From Anaerococcus vaginalis (GTDB lineage Bacteria; Bacillota; Clostridia; Tissierellales; Peptoniphilaceae): a stretch of 64,000 nucleotides of DNA. The stretch covers positions 13,124-77,123 of the forward strand of contig NZ_HE978616.1 of assembly GCF_000307225.1 (NCBI RefSeq), read 5' to 3'. This document shows positions 16,982-26,017 of this stretch, one piece after another. The notes beneath the pieces are model-generated. The model ran no database searches, was not told where the DNA came from, and saw nothing but the letters and a program-made list of their open reading frames with translations. The translations under genes were made by a program, and so were the position numbers. Position 1 is the first letter of the stretch. Each line of letters opens with the position of its first letter.

Positions 16982-18062
16982 ATGAATGATAAATATTATA
17001 TGAAAAAATGTTTTGAACTTGCAAAAAAAAGCAAGAGGGAAAACTTTGAGAAATCCTCTTGTGGGAGCAGTTCTTGTAAAAAATGGAGAAATTTTATCGA
17101 CAGGTTTTCACCATGAATATGGGAAAGTTCATGCTGAAGTTGATTGTTTTAATAATTTAAAAGAAAATCCTGATGGAGCAGTTTTATATGTGAACTTAGA
17201 ACCTTGCTCTCATTATGGGAAACAAGGTCCATGTACTTTAGAAATTATAAAAAGAAATATTAAAAAAGTTATAATTTCAAATATTGATACAAATCCAAAA
17301 GTAGATGGATTAAAAGTTTTAAGAGAAAATAATATTGAAGTTGAAACTGGTTTACTTGAAGATGAAGGAAAAAAATTAAATGAAAAATTTTTCTTTAATG
17401 TAAAATACAAGAGACCTCTTATTTCTTTAAAATATGCTCAAACTTTAGATGGAAAAATTTCTTCAGCTACAAATGATTCAAAATGGATTTCAAATGAATT
17501 TTCAAGAGAATATGTTCACGAATTAAGAAAGGAAAATGATGCAATAATTGTAGGAAAAAACACCCTAATTCATGATAATCCTTCCTTAAATTCAAGAATT
17601 GAAAATGGAGTTGATCCTGTTAGAATTATTGTTGATACAAATTTAGAAATTGAAGAAAAATATAAGGAGTACAAAGTTTTTAACTTAGAAAGTGATAAAA
17701 AAACTTATATTGCAACTTGTAAAGACACAGATAATCCTGATTTGAATATTATTAAGTGCAAGATGAAAAATAATAGAGTAGACTTAAATGATTTGGTAAA
17801 TAAACTTTATGATATGAATATTGGTTCGATTTTGGTCGAAGGTGGTTCAAGTCTAAATTATGGATTTTTAGAAGAAGGCTTGGTTGATAAAATTTATGAA
17901 TTTATTTCACCAAAAATCATAGGAGGCTTTAATTCTAAATCTCCTTTTTATGGCAAAGGAGTAGAAAAAATAAAAGATGCCTATGAATTTGAAATAGAAG
18001 ATGTAAAAAGATTTGATGATAATATAATGATTGAGGCTAAAAATGTTCACTGGAATATCTGA
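16982..18062 (+). CDS. ribD: Bifunctional riboflavin biosynthesis deaminase/reductase RibD, 1-base frameshift
   Basis: About 360 residues. The deaminase half has the zinc site HAEVDCF and EPCSHYGKQGPC; the reductase half has ISLKYAQTLDGKIS, DSKWIS and ILVEGGSSLNYGF. It carries out the second and third steps from GTP. The true start is the ATG at 16982 after GGAGGAGG; the frame breaks in the 8-A run at 17023-17030, and removing one A gives ELAKKARGKTLRNPLVGAVL, a normal RibD N-terminus. Likely sequencing error. The gene overlaps ribE by 20 bases. Confidence 0.93.
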
Positions 18063-18666
18063 GGAAATTGGAAAAATTTTATCTTTTAAAAAGGTAAATG
18101 ACCACGTTCAAATAGAAGTTGAAGCAAATATAGTTTTAGAAGATACAAAACTAGGGGACTCAATAATGACAGATGGGGTTTGTCTTACAGTAACTGAAAT
18201 TACAGATAAAACTTACAAAGCAGATCTTATGAATGAAAGTTTGAAAATGACTAAATTTGACAATTCTTATCTAAATAAAAAAGTAAATCTTGAAAGAGCT
18301 CTAAGACTTTCTGATAGACTTGATGGTCATATTGTTCAAGGTCATGTTGATGGAGTTGGAAAAATTAAAAATATAAGAAAAAATGTATTTACAATTTCTG
18401 CAAGCCCAGAAATTTGTTCCTTGATTGTAAAAAAAGGTTCTGTAGCTCTTGATGGAATTTCTCTTACTGTATCAGATGATAAAAATACAAGTTTTGAAGT
18501 ATCGCTTATACCTGAAACTATCGAGAGAACTACTTTTAAATATAAAAAAATTGGCGATGAAATAAATATTGAAACTGATATTGTAAATAGATTTATTCAA
18601 AAATCTATGGCAAATAAAAAAGAAGAAAGGCTGGATAAAAACTTTTTATTGGAAAATGGTTTTTAA
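18043..18666 (+). CDS. ribE: Riboflavin synthase alpha subunit
   Basis: About 207 residues, two tandem lumazine-binding domains. It begins MFTGISEEIGKI, with the repeat signatures GVCLTVTEI (first half) and GISLTVSDD (second half) and the linker LDGHIVQGHVDGVG. It dismutates two molecules of dimethylribityllumazine to riboflavin. The ATG at 18043 has GAGG 6 bases upstream and overlaps the end of ribD, indicating coupling; a TTG at 18031 is less likely. Six bases separate it from ribBA. Confidence 0.95.
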   Translation: MFTGISEEIGKILSFKKVNDHVQIEVEANIVLEDTKLGDSIMTDGVCLTVTEITDKTYKADLMNESLKMTKFDNSYLNKKVNLERALRLSDRLDGHIVQGHVDGVGKIKNIRKNVFTISASPEICSLIVKKGSVALDGISLTVSDDKNTSFEVSLIPETIERTTFKYKKIGDEINIETDIVNRFIQKSMANKKEERLDKNFLLENGF

Positions 18667-18671
18667 AAAAT

Positions 18672-19901
18672 ATGGAAGAAATTATTAAAGCATTACAAAA
18701 TAATGAAATTATTATAGTAACAGATAACGAAGATAGAGAGAATGAAGCAGATATGATTTGTGCTGGAGAAAATGTTACTGGCGAGATGATTAATATTATG
18801 GCAAAATATGCCAGAGGATTGATTTGTACACCAATTGGAAAAAATATAGCCAGACAATTTGACCTAGAAATGATGGTCAAAAATAATACTGATAATCATG
18901 AAACTGCTTTTACAGTGTCAATTGACCATATTGATACAGAAACAGGAATTTCAGCTTTTGAAAGAGCAGAAACTATAAGAGCTCTTGCAAATGATAAAAC
19001 AAAAGCAAGTGATTTTAGAAGACCAGGTCATGTTTTTCCACTTATTGCAAAAGATAGGGGAGTTTTGGAAAGAGAGGGTCATACTGAAGCGACAATAGAT
19101 TTAATGAAAATTGCTAATTTAAAAGAAATTGGCCTATGTTGTGAAATTATGGCTGATGATGGTCACATGTTAAGGGGAAAAGATGTTGTTGATCTTGCAA
19201 AAAAACTTGGCATGAAAATGACTAGTGTGTCTGAGATAAAAAAATATATAAAAGAAAATAAGTTAGATCTTTCAAAAAATGAAGAAAATTTTCTTGAAAA
19301 AACAAATATAATAAATCTTCCAACAGACCATGGAAAATTCAAGGCTATAAGTTTTTATGACAAAATTGAAAATAAAGAACACTTAGCCTTGATAAAGGGA
19401 AAGGTTGACGGAGAAAATATTTTAACCAGAATTCACTCTGAATGCTTGACTGGAGATGTTTTTTCATCAAATAGGTGTGATTGCGGAAATCAACTTCACA
19501 AGGCCATGGAGATGATTGATGAAAATGGATCAGGAATAATTCTTTATTTAAGACAAGAGGGAAGAGGTATTGGTTTATTTAATAAAATTAAAGCCTACCA
19601 CCTTCAAGAAAAAGGATATGATACAGTAGATGCAAATATAAAACTTGGCTTTGCACCAGATTTAAGAAATTATAAAATAGCTTGTTTAATGTTAAAAGAA
19701 TTGGGAGTAAAATCAATTAATTTAATGACAAATAATCCTGATAAGATAAAACAAGTAGAAAAATATGATATTAAGGTAAATAAAAGGGTTCCAATAGAAA
19801 TTCACTCAAACCATATTGATAGAGTTTATCTAAAAACAAAAGCTGATAGGATGGGACACGATTTAAAAGAATTTAAAGGAGAAATAAATGAAAGAATATA
19901 G
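18672..19901 (+). CDS. ribBA: Bifunctional DHBP synthase / GTP cyclohydrolase II
   Basis: A 409-residue fusion. The RibB half (1-205) has [16 protein letters not shown] and the [13 protein letters not shown] block; the RibA half has the zinc site [17 protein letters not shown] and [14 protein letters not shown]. It supplies both precursors of riboflavin: the four-carbon unit from ribulose 5-phosphate and the pyrimidine from GTP. It starts soon after ribE with a weak ribosome site, and its 3' end overlaps ribH by 14 bases. Confidence 0.96.
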   Translation: MEEIIKALQNNEIIIVTDNEDRENEADMICAGENVTGEMINIMAKYARGLICTPIGKNIARQFDLEMMVKNNTDNHETAFTVSIDHIDTETGISAFERAETIRALANDKTKASDFRRPGHVFPLIAKDRGVLEREGHTEATIDLMKIANLKEIGLCCEIMADDGHMLRGKDVVDLAKKLGMKMTSVSEIKKYIKENKLDLSKNEENFLEKTNIINLPTDHGKFKAISFYDKIENKEHLALIKGKVDGENILTRIHSECLTGDVFSSNRCDCGNQLHKAMEMIDENGSGIILYLRQEGRGIGLFNKIKAYHLQEKGYDTVDANIKLGFAPDLRNYKIACLMLKELGVKSINLMTNNPDKIKQVEKYDIKVNKRVPIEIHSNHIDRVYLKTKADRMGHDLKEFKGEINERI

Positions 19902-20346
19902 TGCGAATTTAGTATCAAATGGGAAAAAATATGCAATTGTGGTTGCAAGATTTAATCATTTTATAACAGATAGACTTGTAGAAGGTTGTCTTGATACATT
20001 AAAAAGACATGAAGTAAAAGATGAAGAAATTGAGCTTGTAAGAGTTCCAGGAGCTTTTGAAATTCCTCTTGCAGCAAAAAAATTAGCCCACAAAGACTAT
20101 GACGCAGTAATTTGTTTGGGAGCAGTTATAAGAGGAGATACTTCTCATTATGATTATGTTTGTTCAGAAGTTTCAAAAGGAATTGCAAATGTATCACTTG
20201 AAAGTGGAAAACCAATTATTTTCGGAGTTGTTACAACTGATACAATTGAACAAGCTGTTCAAAGAGCTGGAACAAAAGCTGGAAATAAAGGAAGCGATGC
20301 AGCAATATCTGCAATAGAAATGGCAAACCTAATGGATCTTATATGA
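19888..20346 (+). CDS. ribH: 6,7-dimethyl-8-ribityllumazine synthase
   Basis: A 152-residue lumazine synthase. [19 protein letters not shown], the [15 protein letters not shown] block and [20 protein letters not shown] with the catalytic His are all present, and the length is normal. It condenses the products of RibD and RibBA and forms icosahedral shells in many bacteria. It ends the riboflavin operon and overlaps the start of the following HAD gene by 4 bases (ATGA-type arrangement). Confidence 0.96.
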   Translation: MKEYSANLVSNGKKYAIVVARFNHFITDRLVEGCLDTLKRHEVKDEEIELVRVPGAFEIPLAAKKLAHKDYDAVICLGAVIRGDTSHYDYVCSEVSKGIANVSLESGKPIIFGVVTTDTIEQAVQRAGTKAGNKGSDAAISAIEMANLMDLI

Positions 20347-20946
20347 AAATAATTTTTGACTTTGATGGAACTATCCATAAAAGTGATGAAATTTATGAAA
20401 AAGCATTTTATGATTGCCTAAAAAATATAAGATAAAAAACCAAATCTTAATGTAAAATCCTATCTTGGCTATCCTCCAAGAAAAATATGGGATGATTTTC
20501 TTGACGATTCCTATGACAAAGAAAAATTAATTGAAACAACAGGAAATCTTATGATAGAAAATATGAAAGATTTTGGTAGTTTATACGATGAAACAAAAAG
20601 AGTATTAGATATCCTAAAAAACAAACACAAATTGATAATTTTATCATCTTGCTCAAAAAAATATATAGATAATGCAAGAAAAATATATAATTTAGATTCT
20701 TATTTTAAAAAATATCTAGTAGGTGAAGATTACAATTATAAGTCCAAAGCTGAAATTATAAAAATAAATAAAATTGATGATTTTGTAATTGTAGGCGATA
20801 GGCTCTCCGATATTAAAGCAGGTTTTTTGAATAATAATATATCCATTTTTGCAAAATACGGCTACGGAGAAGAAAAAGAAGGAGAGCTTGCAGATATAAA
20901 AATTGAAAAAATAAGTGATTTATTAAAAATAAAGGCTTTGAGTTGA
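20343..20946 (+). CDS. HAD superfamily hydrolase, 1-base frameshift
   Basis: About 200 residues when joined. Motif I is FDFDGTIH near the start, motif II lies in [15 protein letters not shown], the lysine in YKSKAEII and the motif III/IV acid pair in IVGDRLSDI. This is the phosphoglycolate phosphatase-like group. The frame breaks within 20420-20439, where two 6-A runs occur: the first frame ends CLKNIR-stop and the other continues [20 protein letters not shown]; dropping one A joins them. Coupled to ribH, it could dephosphorylate a riboflavin intermediate (the missing pyrimidine phosphatase step), but that is only positional inference. Confidence 0.75.
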
Positions 20947-20966
20947 TTCTCAAAGCCTTTATTTTT
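20931..20966. terminator. Bidirectional terminator
   Basis: Perfect 12-bp arms AAAGGCTTTGAG and CTCAAAGCCTTT around TTGATT, with A-rich and T-rich flanks. It lies between the convergent HAD and DUF3793 genes and can serve both. Confidence 0.88.
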
Positions 20967-20990
20967 GCATTTTCATATAATTTTGAATTG

Positions 20991-21536
20991 TTAATTTACG
21001 CATAATTGACTAATATCTTTGTAACGATCGAATAGGATTTTATAAGATTTTTTTATTTTATTGTAATTATTAAAGATTTTTATTTTTTTGTCTTCGTTTG
21101 CATAGACTTTCCAATAGCCATTAACTAAAAATTTACTTCCCTTATTTTCAATAAAGCCAATCACATCTTCGAATGGATAGCCCAAAAATATTCCGATTTC
21201 ATGTGGGAAATTATTGATTTTATATCTAAATTTTAAATGGTCAATACATTGCTTGAGGTCCTTTGTGTTGTATCCCAATGATTCTAGGAGAGATTTTGTT
21301 TTTGTTTCATTTAATACGTATTTTAGCTTGTGGGGCCTGTATGCATAAATTTGAGCAGAAGATTTATTGTTATTAAGTATTTCCACGTACATATTTTTTT
21401 CATTAAGTACATCGTTCCACTCAGAAACCATTTTTTCTATATCAATATTATCGGTATTTTTGAAAGTAAATAAATTAGCAAGTTTTTGGTTAGCCAAAGT
21501 TTGTGATGCGTAATCAATTAACAATTCTTCATTCAT
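20991..21536 (-). CDS. DUF3793 family protein
   Basis: A 181-residue soluble protein of the DUF3793 group, recognised by the HEIGIFLGYPFEDVIGFIEN block at about 120-139. No catalytic motif is obvious. In anaerobic Firmicutes this family is very often next to a flavodoxin or in iron-responsive clusters, as here, where it starts 4 bases after the flavodoxin stop. The role is unknown; an accessory function with flavodoxin under iron limitation is an inference from context. Confidence 0.8.
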   Translation of the reverse strand: MNEELLIDYASQTLANQKLANLFTFKNTDNIDIEKMVSEWNDVLNEKNMYVEILNNNKSSAQIYAYRPHKLKYVLNETKTKSLLESLGYNTKDLKQCIDHLKFRYKINNFPHEIGIFLGYPFEDVIGFIENKGSKFLVNGYWKVYANEDKKIKIFNNYNKIKKSYKILFDRYKDISQLCVN

Positions 21537-21540
21537 AAAA

Positions 21541-21974
21541 TTAACCTAGAGCTTTAGATAAATCTAATGCTGCCTTTCTACATTCTTCTAATGCTTCATC
21601 ATCTGGATAATCATAGGCAATTAGTCCATCACGAACTAAATTTATTCCATCACTTTTGCATCTGTCTTGCCAAGTATCCATCCATTCGCCATCTGCCCAT
21701 TGGTAAGAACCAAAAATTAAAACTGGCTTGTCAGAAAGAGCATTTTCTACACTTTCAAACATTGGTTCAAATTCAGTTTCTTCTAATTCTTCGCTACCCA
21801 TAGCAGGACATCCAAAAGCAATTCCATCAAATTGTTCGATAGAATCTTTTGTGAAAGAATTTGGATCTAGCAATTCAACCTCTAAATTATTTTTTTAAGT
21901 TCATCACAAATTTCATTTGCCATGGCTTCTGTATTGCCAGTTCCAGACCAATAAACAATTGCAACTTTTTTCAT
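21541..21974 (-). CDS. Flavodoxin, 1-base frameshift
   Basis: About 144 residues. The FMN phosphate loop is MKKVAIVYWSGTGNTEAM; later blocks FDGIAFGCPAMG and LIFGSYQWADGEWMDTW bind the flavin ring. The frame breaks in the T run at 21890-21896 (A run on the coding strand); one extra base joins DELKK to NLEVELLDPNSFTKD. Flavodoxin replaces ferredoxin as a low-potential electron carrier when iron is scarce. The start has AAGGAGA upstream, a strong promoter and a Fur-like operator, consistent with iron-controlled expression. Confidence 0.9.
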
Positions 21975-22013
21975 GATTTAATTTTCTCCTTTAAAATAAA
22001 TTATATTTTGATA

Positions 22014-22030
22014 TTGATAACCTATATCAA
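22014..22030. promoter_or_regulatory. Candidate Fur-type operator of the flavodoxin operon
   Basis: TTGATAACCTATATCAA is a palindrome (TTGATA-N5-TATCAA) placed just downstream of the likely transcription start on the minus strand. Its inner 15 bases match the box at 5228-5242 in 13 of 15 positions. Confidence 0.6.
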
Positions 22031-22041
22031 CGTCTAATCAA

Positions 22042-22070
22042 ATAATATATCATTATTTTCATTGTGTCAA
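22042..22070 (-). promoter_or_regulatory. Sigma-A promoter of flavodoxin-DUF3793
   Basis: On the minus strand TTGACA (22070-22065), exact 17-base spacer, TATTAT (22047-22042). The start site would fall 6-8 bases on, inside or next to the operator palindrome. Confidence 0.8.
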
Positions 22071-22074
22071 GCAA

Positions 22075-22400
22075 TATTTTATTTATTTTAGCAATATAAT
22101 AAAAAAATATTGAAATATAAAGCTTTATTAATAAAAAAATAATAAAGAATTAATTTATCTTTATAAATTTTTAATTTAGTCTATGTGATTTCTTGATAAA
22201 ATATTAAAAAATTTCAATAATTTTTTTAAGTTTTCATTTGAACAAAAAATTAATTTCATAAGGTATTTTGAAATTAATTTTAAATATTTCGTAAAATATG
22301 ATTTTTTTCATAAATTTTAAGCACAAATATACTTATTAAAATTTCAAAATATAATATATAATTTTTTTATTTGCTCATATTTATGTGGGTATATTTTTAT
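22075..22400. other. AT-rich intergenic region
   Basis: About 320 bases, almost entirely A and T, between the divergent flavodoxin and dhaK genes. Nothing beyond likely promoter DNA can be supported. Confidence 0.6.
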
Positions 22401-22418
22401 TAAGAAAGGGTGGTTTAT

Positions 22419-23404
22419 ATGAAAAAAATAATAAATGAAAAAGAAAAAATTATAAGTCAGATGCTAAAAGGCCTCCAAAAAGCAAATGAGGATAAGGTAA
22501 AAATAAACGAAGAATTAAAAATTGTTTATAGGAAAAATCTTCCTATTAAGGGAAAAGTTGGCTTGATTTCTGGTGGTGGAAGTGGACATGAACCAGCTCA
22601 CGCAGGCTATGTTGGTGATGGAATGCTTGATTGTGCAATTTGTGGAGAAATTTTTACATCTCCAACTCCTGATCAAGTGTTAGAAGCTATAAAACTTGCT
22701 GATTCTGGTGAAGGTGTCTTTATGGTGGTTAAAAATTATACAGGCGATGTCATGAATTTTGAAATGGCAAAAGATATGGCAGAAATGGAAGGGATAAAGG
22801 TAGATTATATAATTGTAAATGATGATGTGGCGGTTGAAGATTCTACTTATACAACAGGTAGAAGGGGAATTGCTGGAACTATTTTTGTTCACAAAGTTTT
22901 GGGTGCTATGGCAAGAAATGGAAAAAGTTTAGAAGAAATGAAAGCTATGGCAGAAAAAATTGTAAAAAATATAAAATCTATGGGTATGGCAACCAAGGCT
23001 TGTATAAATCCTATTTCTGAAAAAGAAAGTTTTGATTTATCTGAAGAAGATATGGAAATTGGAGTAGGTATTCATGGAGAACCAGGAGTAAAACAAGAAA
23101 AAATAAAATCAGCTGATGAAATTTCCAAAGAACTTTTAGATCATATTTTAAAAGATTTTGAAAATCTTGATGGGGAATTTGTCCTAATGGTAAATGGAAT
23201 GGGACAAACAACAGAAATGGAACTTTTTATTGTAAATAATTTTGCTTATGATTATTTGAAAGAAAAAATATAAGTATCAAAAAAACTTTCCTAGGCAATT
23301 TTATGACGAGTATGGATATGGCAGGATTTTCTTTAACATTATTTAAAGTTGATGATGAAATTTTGAAATTATTACAAGAAGATGTAGACATAGTTAGGGG
23401 ATAA
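22419..23404 (+). CDS. dhaK: Dihydroxyacetone kinase substrate-binding subunit DhaK, 1-base frameshift
   Basis: About 328 residues. The N-terminal part has GLISGGGSGHEPAHAGYVG with the residues contacting dihydroxyacetone, and the hemiaminal-forming His is expected in the VGIHGEPG block. The frame breaks in the A run 23263-23268: adding one A gives KEKNISIKKTFLGNFMTS and then MDMAGFSLTLFKVDDEILK, the normal DhaK ending, with a stop at 23402-23404. ATG 22419 follows AAAGGG; an upstream GTG at 22410 is less likely. First gene of dhaKLM. Confidence 0.92.
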
Positions 23405-23405
23405 T

Positions 23406-24004
23406 ATGGATATAGAAAAAATAAAAGAAAAATAATAAATTTATCTAATGCAATTATAGAAAATGAGGAATACTTAACTGATCTTGATAGAGCAATAGGT
23501 GATGGTGATCATGGATTTAATATGGCAAAAGGTTTTAACAAGGTAAAAGATGCTATGAATGATGATTTTAGAGATTTGAAATCTTTATTTAATAAAATTG
23601 CTATGACATTAATTTCAAATGTTGGAGGAGCAAGTGGTCCTTTATATGGAACATTTTTTATGAAATTTGCTCAATCCTTAGATGGTGAAATCGATTTGAA
23701 TAAAAATTCATTTGCTAAAGCTTTTTCTGATGGGGTTGATGGAGTTATTATGAGAGGAAAAGCCCAAGTTGGAGATAAAACTATGATCGATGTCCTTTCT
23801 CCAGTTTCGCAAGCTTTGAAAAATGATTTTAGTTTTAAGGAAATAGTAAAAATTGCAAAAGAAAAAATGGAATACACAAAAGATATAAAAGCTCGCAAAG
23901 GTAGGGCTGCTTATCTTGGAGAAAGATCAATAGGTCATATTGATCCTGGTGCATATTCTTCTTATTTGTGTATAAAAAGTGCAATTGGAGATTTAGATGA
24001 TTAA
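23406..24004 (+). CDS. dhaL: Dihydroxyacetone kinase ADP-binding subunit DhaL, 1-base frameshift
   Basis: About 199 residues. The Mg-ADP site is seen in LDRAIGDGDHGFNMAKGF and the GGASGPLYGTFFM loop; ARKGRAAYLGERSIGHIDPG is the conserved C-terminal block. The frame breaks at the A run 23428-23432: the start reads MDIEKIKEK-stop, and one more A restores KEKIINLSNAIIENEEYLTD. DhaL transfers phosphate from its tightly held ADP/ATP to dihydroxyacetone on DhaK. It overlaps dhaM by 8 bases. Confidence 0.93.
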
Positions 24005-24389
24005 TATTTTGTTGGCAAGTCATAGTAAAAAATTAGCTGATGGATTAAGAGAAATTTTAATTCAAATGGCACCAGATGTAAAAATTTTAGCCAGTGGTGG
24101 CGATAAATATGGAGATATCGGTTCAAATTTTGATGAAATCAATGAATTAATAAATAAATATGCAAAAGATGATGGATTAATTATATTTTTTGATCTAGGC
24201 TCATCGATGATGAATTGTCAAATGGCAATAGATATGCTTGATGAAGAAAAAAAATCCAAAGTTTATCTTTCAGGAACACCACTTATTGAAACAAGTGTTC
24301 AAGTAGCGGTGAATGCATCATCAGGTGAAACTTTGGATGAAATAATTTCTTATTTAGAAACTTACCCTGTAAATAAACTAGATAATTAG
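23997..24389 (+). CDS. dhaM: PTS-dependent dihydroxyacetone kinase phosphotransferase subunit DhaM
   Basis: A 130-residue EIIA-Man-like domain. The phosphorylated His lies in LLASHSKKLADG near residue 9, and FDLGSSMMNCQMAIDML is typical of DhaM. It takes phosphate from HPr and rephosphorylates the ADP bound to DhaL. It is the short form without fused HPr or EI domains, so it must use the separate HPr and enzyme I, both encoded in this window at 56.8-58.8 kb. It overlaps the convergent rsmI stop by 4 bases. Confidence 0.94.
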   Translation: MINILLASHSKKLADGLREILIQMAPDVKILASGGDKYGDIGSNFDEINELINKYAKDDGLIIFFDLGSSMMNCQMAIDMLDEEKKSKVYLSGTPLIETSVQVAVNASSGETLDEIISYLETYPVNKLDN

Positions 24390-25204
24390 TCTAGGCTTAT
24401 AACAAAATCATAAATTTCATTTTTATTAAAAGTGGTGGATTTTCTTAAAGATTTAACAATATCTTTGGTTGATTCACCATTTTTTTTCATTTGCAAAATT
24501 TTTTCTTTGTACATAGAAATATCTAAATTTTCTTCTTTTATATTTTTTTCTAAAATAAGGACAAATTCTCCTTTTAAAGTAAGAGTTTCTATATCTATAT
24601 CCTTAATCGTAAATATTTGATATTGTTCAAATTTTTTGCTAAGCTCACGAGTTATGGCAAGTTTTCTTTCAGGAAACTCCTTTTTAAAATCTTTAATTGT
24701 ATTTTCTAAATTATGGGGAGTATCAAATAAAATACAAGTTTTATTTTCTTTTTTTAACTCATCATATAAGTATTTTTTGTCAGAATTTTTCTTTGGAATA
24801 AAACCATAAAAAGCAAATCTATCATTGTCAAAACCACTCGCAATTAAGCCAGTAAGAATTGAAGAAGGGCCAGGTAAAATTGTGTAGGATACATCATTTT
24901 TGATACATTCTTTAATTAAAATATGTCCTGGATCAGAAATTCCAGGCATACCTTGGTCTGTAATTATTGCATAAGTTATCCCATTTTTTGCATTTTTTAT
25001 AATTTCCTCGGATTTTTGTTTTTCATTAAATTTGTGGTAGGAAATAAGCTTTTTATTTATATCAAAATAATTTAAAAGTTTTTTACTCTCTCTTGTATCT
25101 TCGCATCCTATTATATCAACATTTTTCAAAACATTTATTGCCCTAATTGTCATATCCTCCAAATTTCCAATTGGAGTTGGTACAAAATAAATACTATAAT
25201 CCAT
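24386..25204 (-). CDS. rsmI: 16S rRNA (cytidine1402-2'-O)-methyltransferase
   Basis: A 272-residue tetrapyrrole-methylase-fold enzyme. YFVPTPIGNLEDMTIRAINV, GCEDTRESKKLLNYF, ITDQGMPGISDPG and the LPGPSSILTGLIASG block are diagnostic of RsmI. It uses SAM to methylate the ribose of C1402 in the ribosomal decoding centre. Length is normal (about 270-290). The start overlaps the end of the trmN6-like gene by 11 bases, the same order as yabB and yabC in Bacillus but without the GIY-YIG gene between. Confidence 0.96.
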   Translation of the reverse strand: MDYSIYFVPTPIGNLEDMTIRAINVLKNVDIIGCEDTRESKKLLNYFDINKKLISYHKFNEKQKSEEIIKNAKNGITYAIITDQGMPGISDPGHILIKECIKNDVSYTILPGPSSILTGLIASGFDNDRFAFYGFIPKKNSDKKYLYDELKKENKTCILFDTPHNLENTIKDFKKEFPERKLAITRELSKKFEQYQIFTIKDIDIETLTLKGEFVLILEKNIKEENLDISMYKEKILQMKKNGESTKDIVKSLRKSTTFNKNEIYDFVISLD

Positions 25205-25894
25205 TTATTTCCTTGACCTCCTTTGTATAATTATTATTTTCATCATAGATTATTAGCGGATTTTCAAATTTCAAACCATCATTTGCATTTTTTACAAATT
25301 CCATAAGGATAAATACAGGCTTTTCAAACGCTTTTGATTGGACAAATTTTATTTTTTCAATTTCAAATTTCCACTTTCCTTTACAATATCAACAAGTCTT
25401 TCAGGCTTATGAATCATAAATAATTTTCCCCTATCCTTTAAAGTTCTATTAGAAAATTTAAAAATATCAGACAAATTCATTTTTATTTCTTGTCTTGAAA
25501 TCAAAAATTCCTCTTCTTTATTTTTGATATTTGCCCCCTTTTTATAATAAGGAGGATTTGTGATTATATAATCAACAAAATTTTCCTTAAAATTAGTTTT
25601 ATTCAAATCTTCATTTATTAATTCTATATTTTTAAGGGAATTTAATTTTAAATTTTCTCTCAAAAGTTTTGCTTTTTCTTTTTGAATTTCAATTGAATAA
25701 ACTTTTTTTAAATTATAATAAGAAAGACAAGCAAGAGATAAAATTCCACCTCCAGCTCCAATATCAATTAAAGTTTTATTTTTTTTCATTTTTGAAAAAT
25801 TTGCAAGTAAAATTGGATCAATTCCAAAAGAATAAGAATTGTCAACGTGTTTCATATATAAATTTGTTTTTGGTATGTAATCTAATTTTTTCAT
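25194..25894 (-). CDS. TrmN6-like tRNA/rRNA adenine-N6 methyltransferase, 1-base frameshift
   Basis: About 233 residues. The SAM-binding motif is LIDIGAGGGILSLACLS and the catalytic NPPY motif occurs in YIITNPPYYKKG, as in TrmN6/YfiC (m6A37 of tRNA-Val). The frame breaks at 25365-25367: as written it stops after NLKLKK, whereas one added base gives NFEIEKIKFVQSKAFEKPVF and continues to a TAG overlapping the rsmI start. It is the yabB equivalent; the exact tRNA target is inferred from the family. Confidence 0.87.
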
Positions 25895-26017
25895 AGTTAA
25901 ATTATATATTAATCAAAAAATTAAGCAAAGAAATTTGAATTTTGCTAAATTAAAAACAAATAACTTGAATCAATAAGACTAGTAATTTATAATATTATTA
26001 ATAAATAGGAGGTTAGA

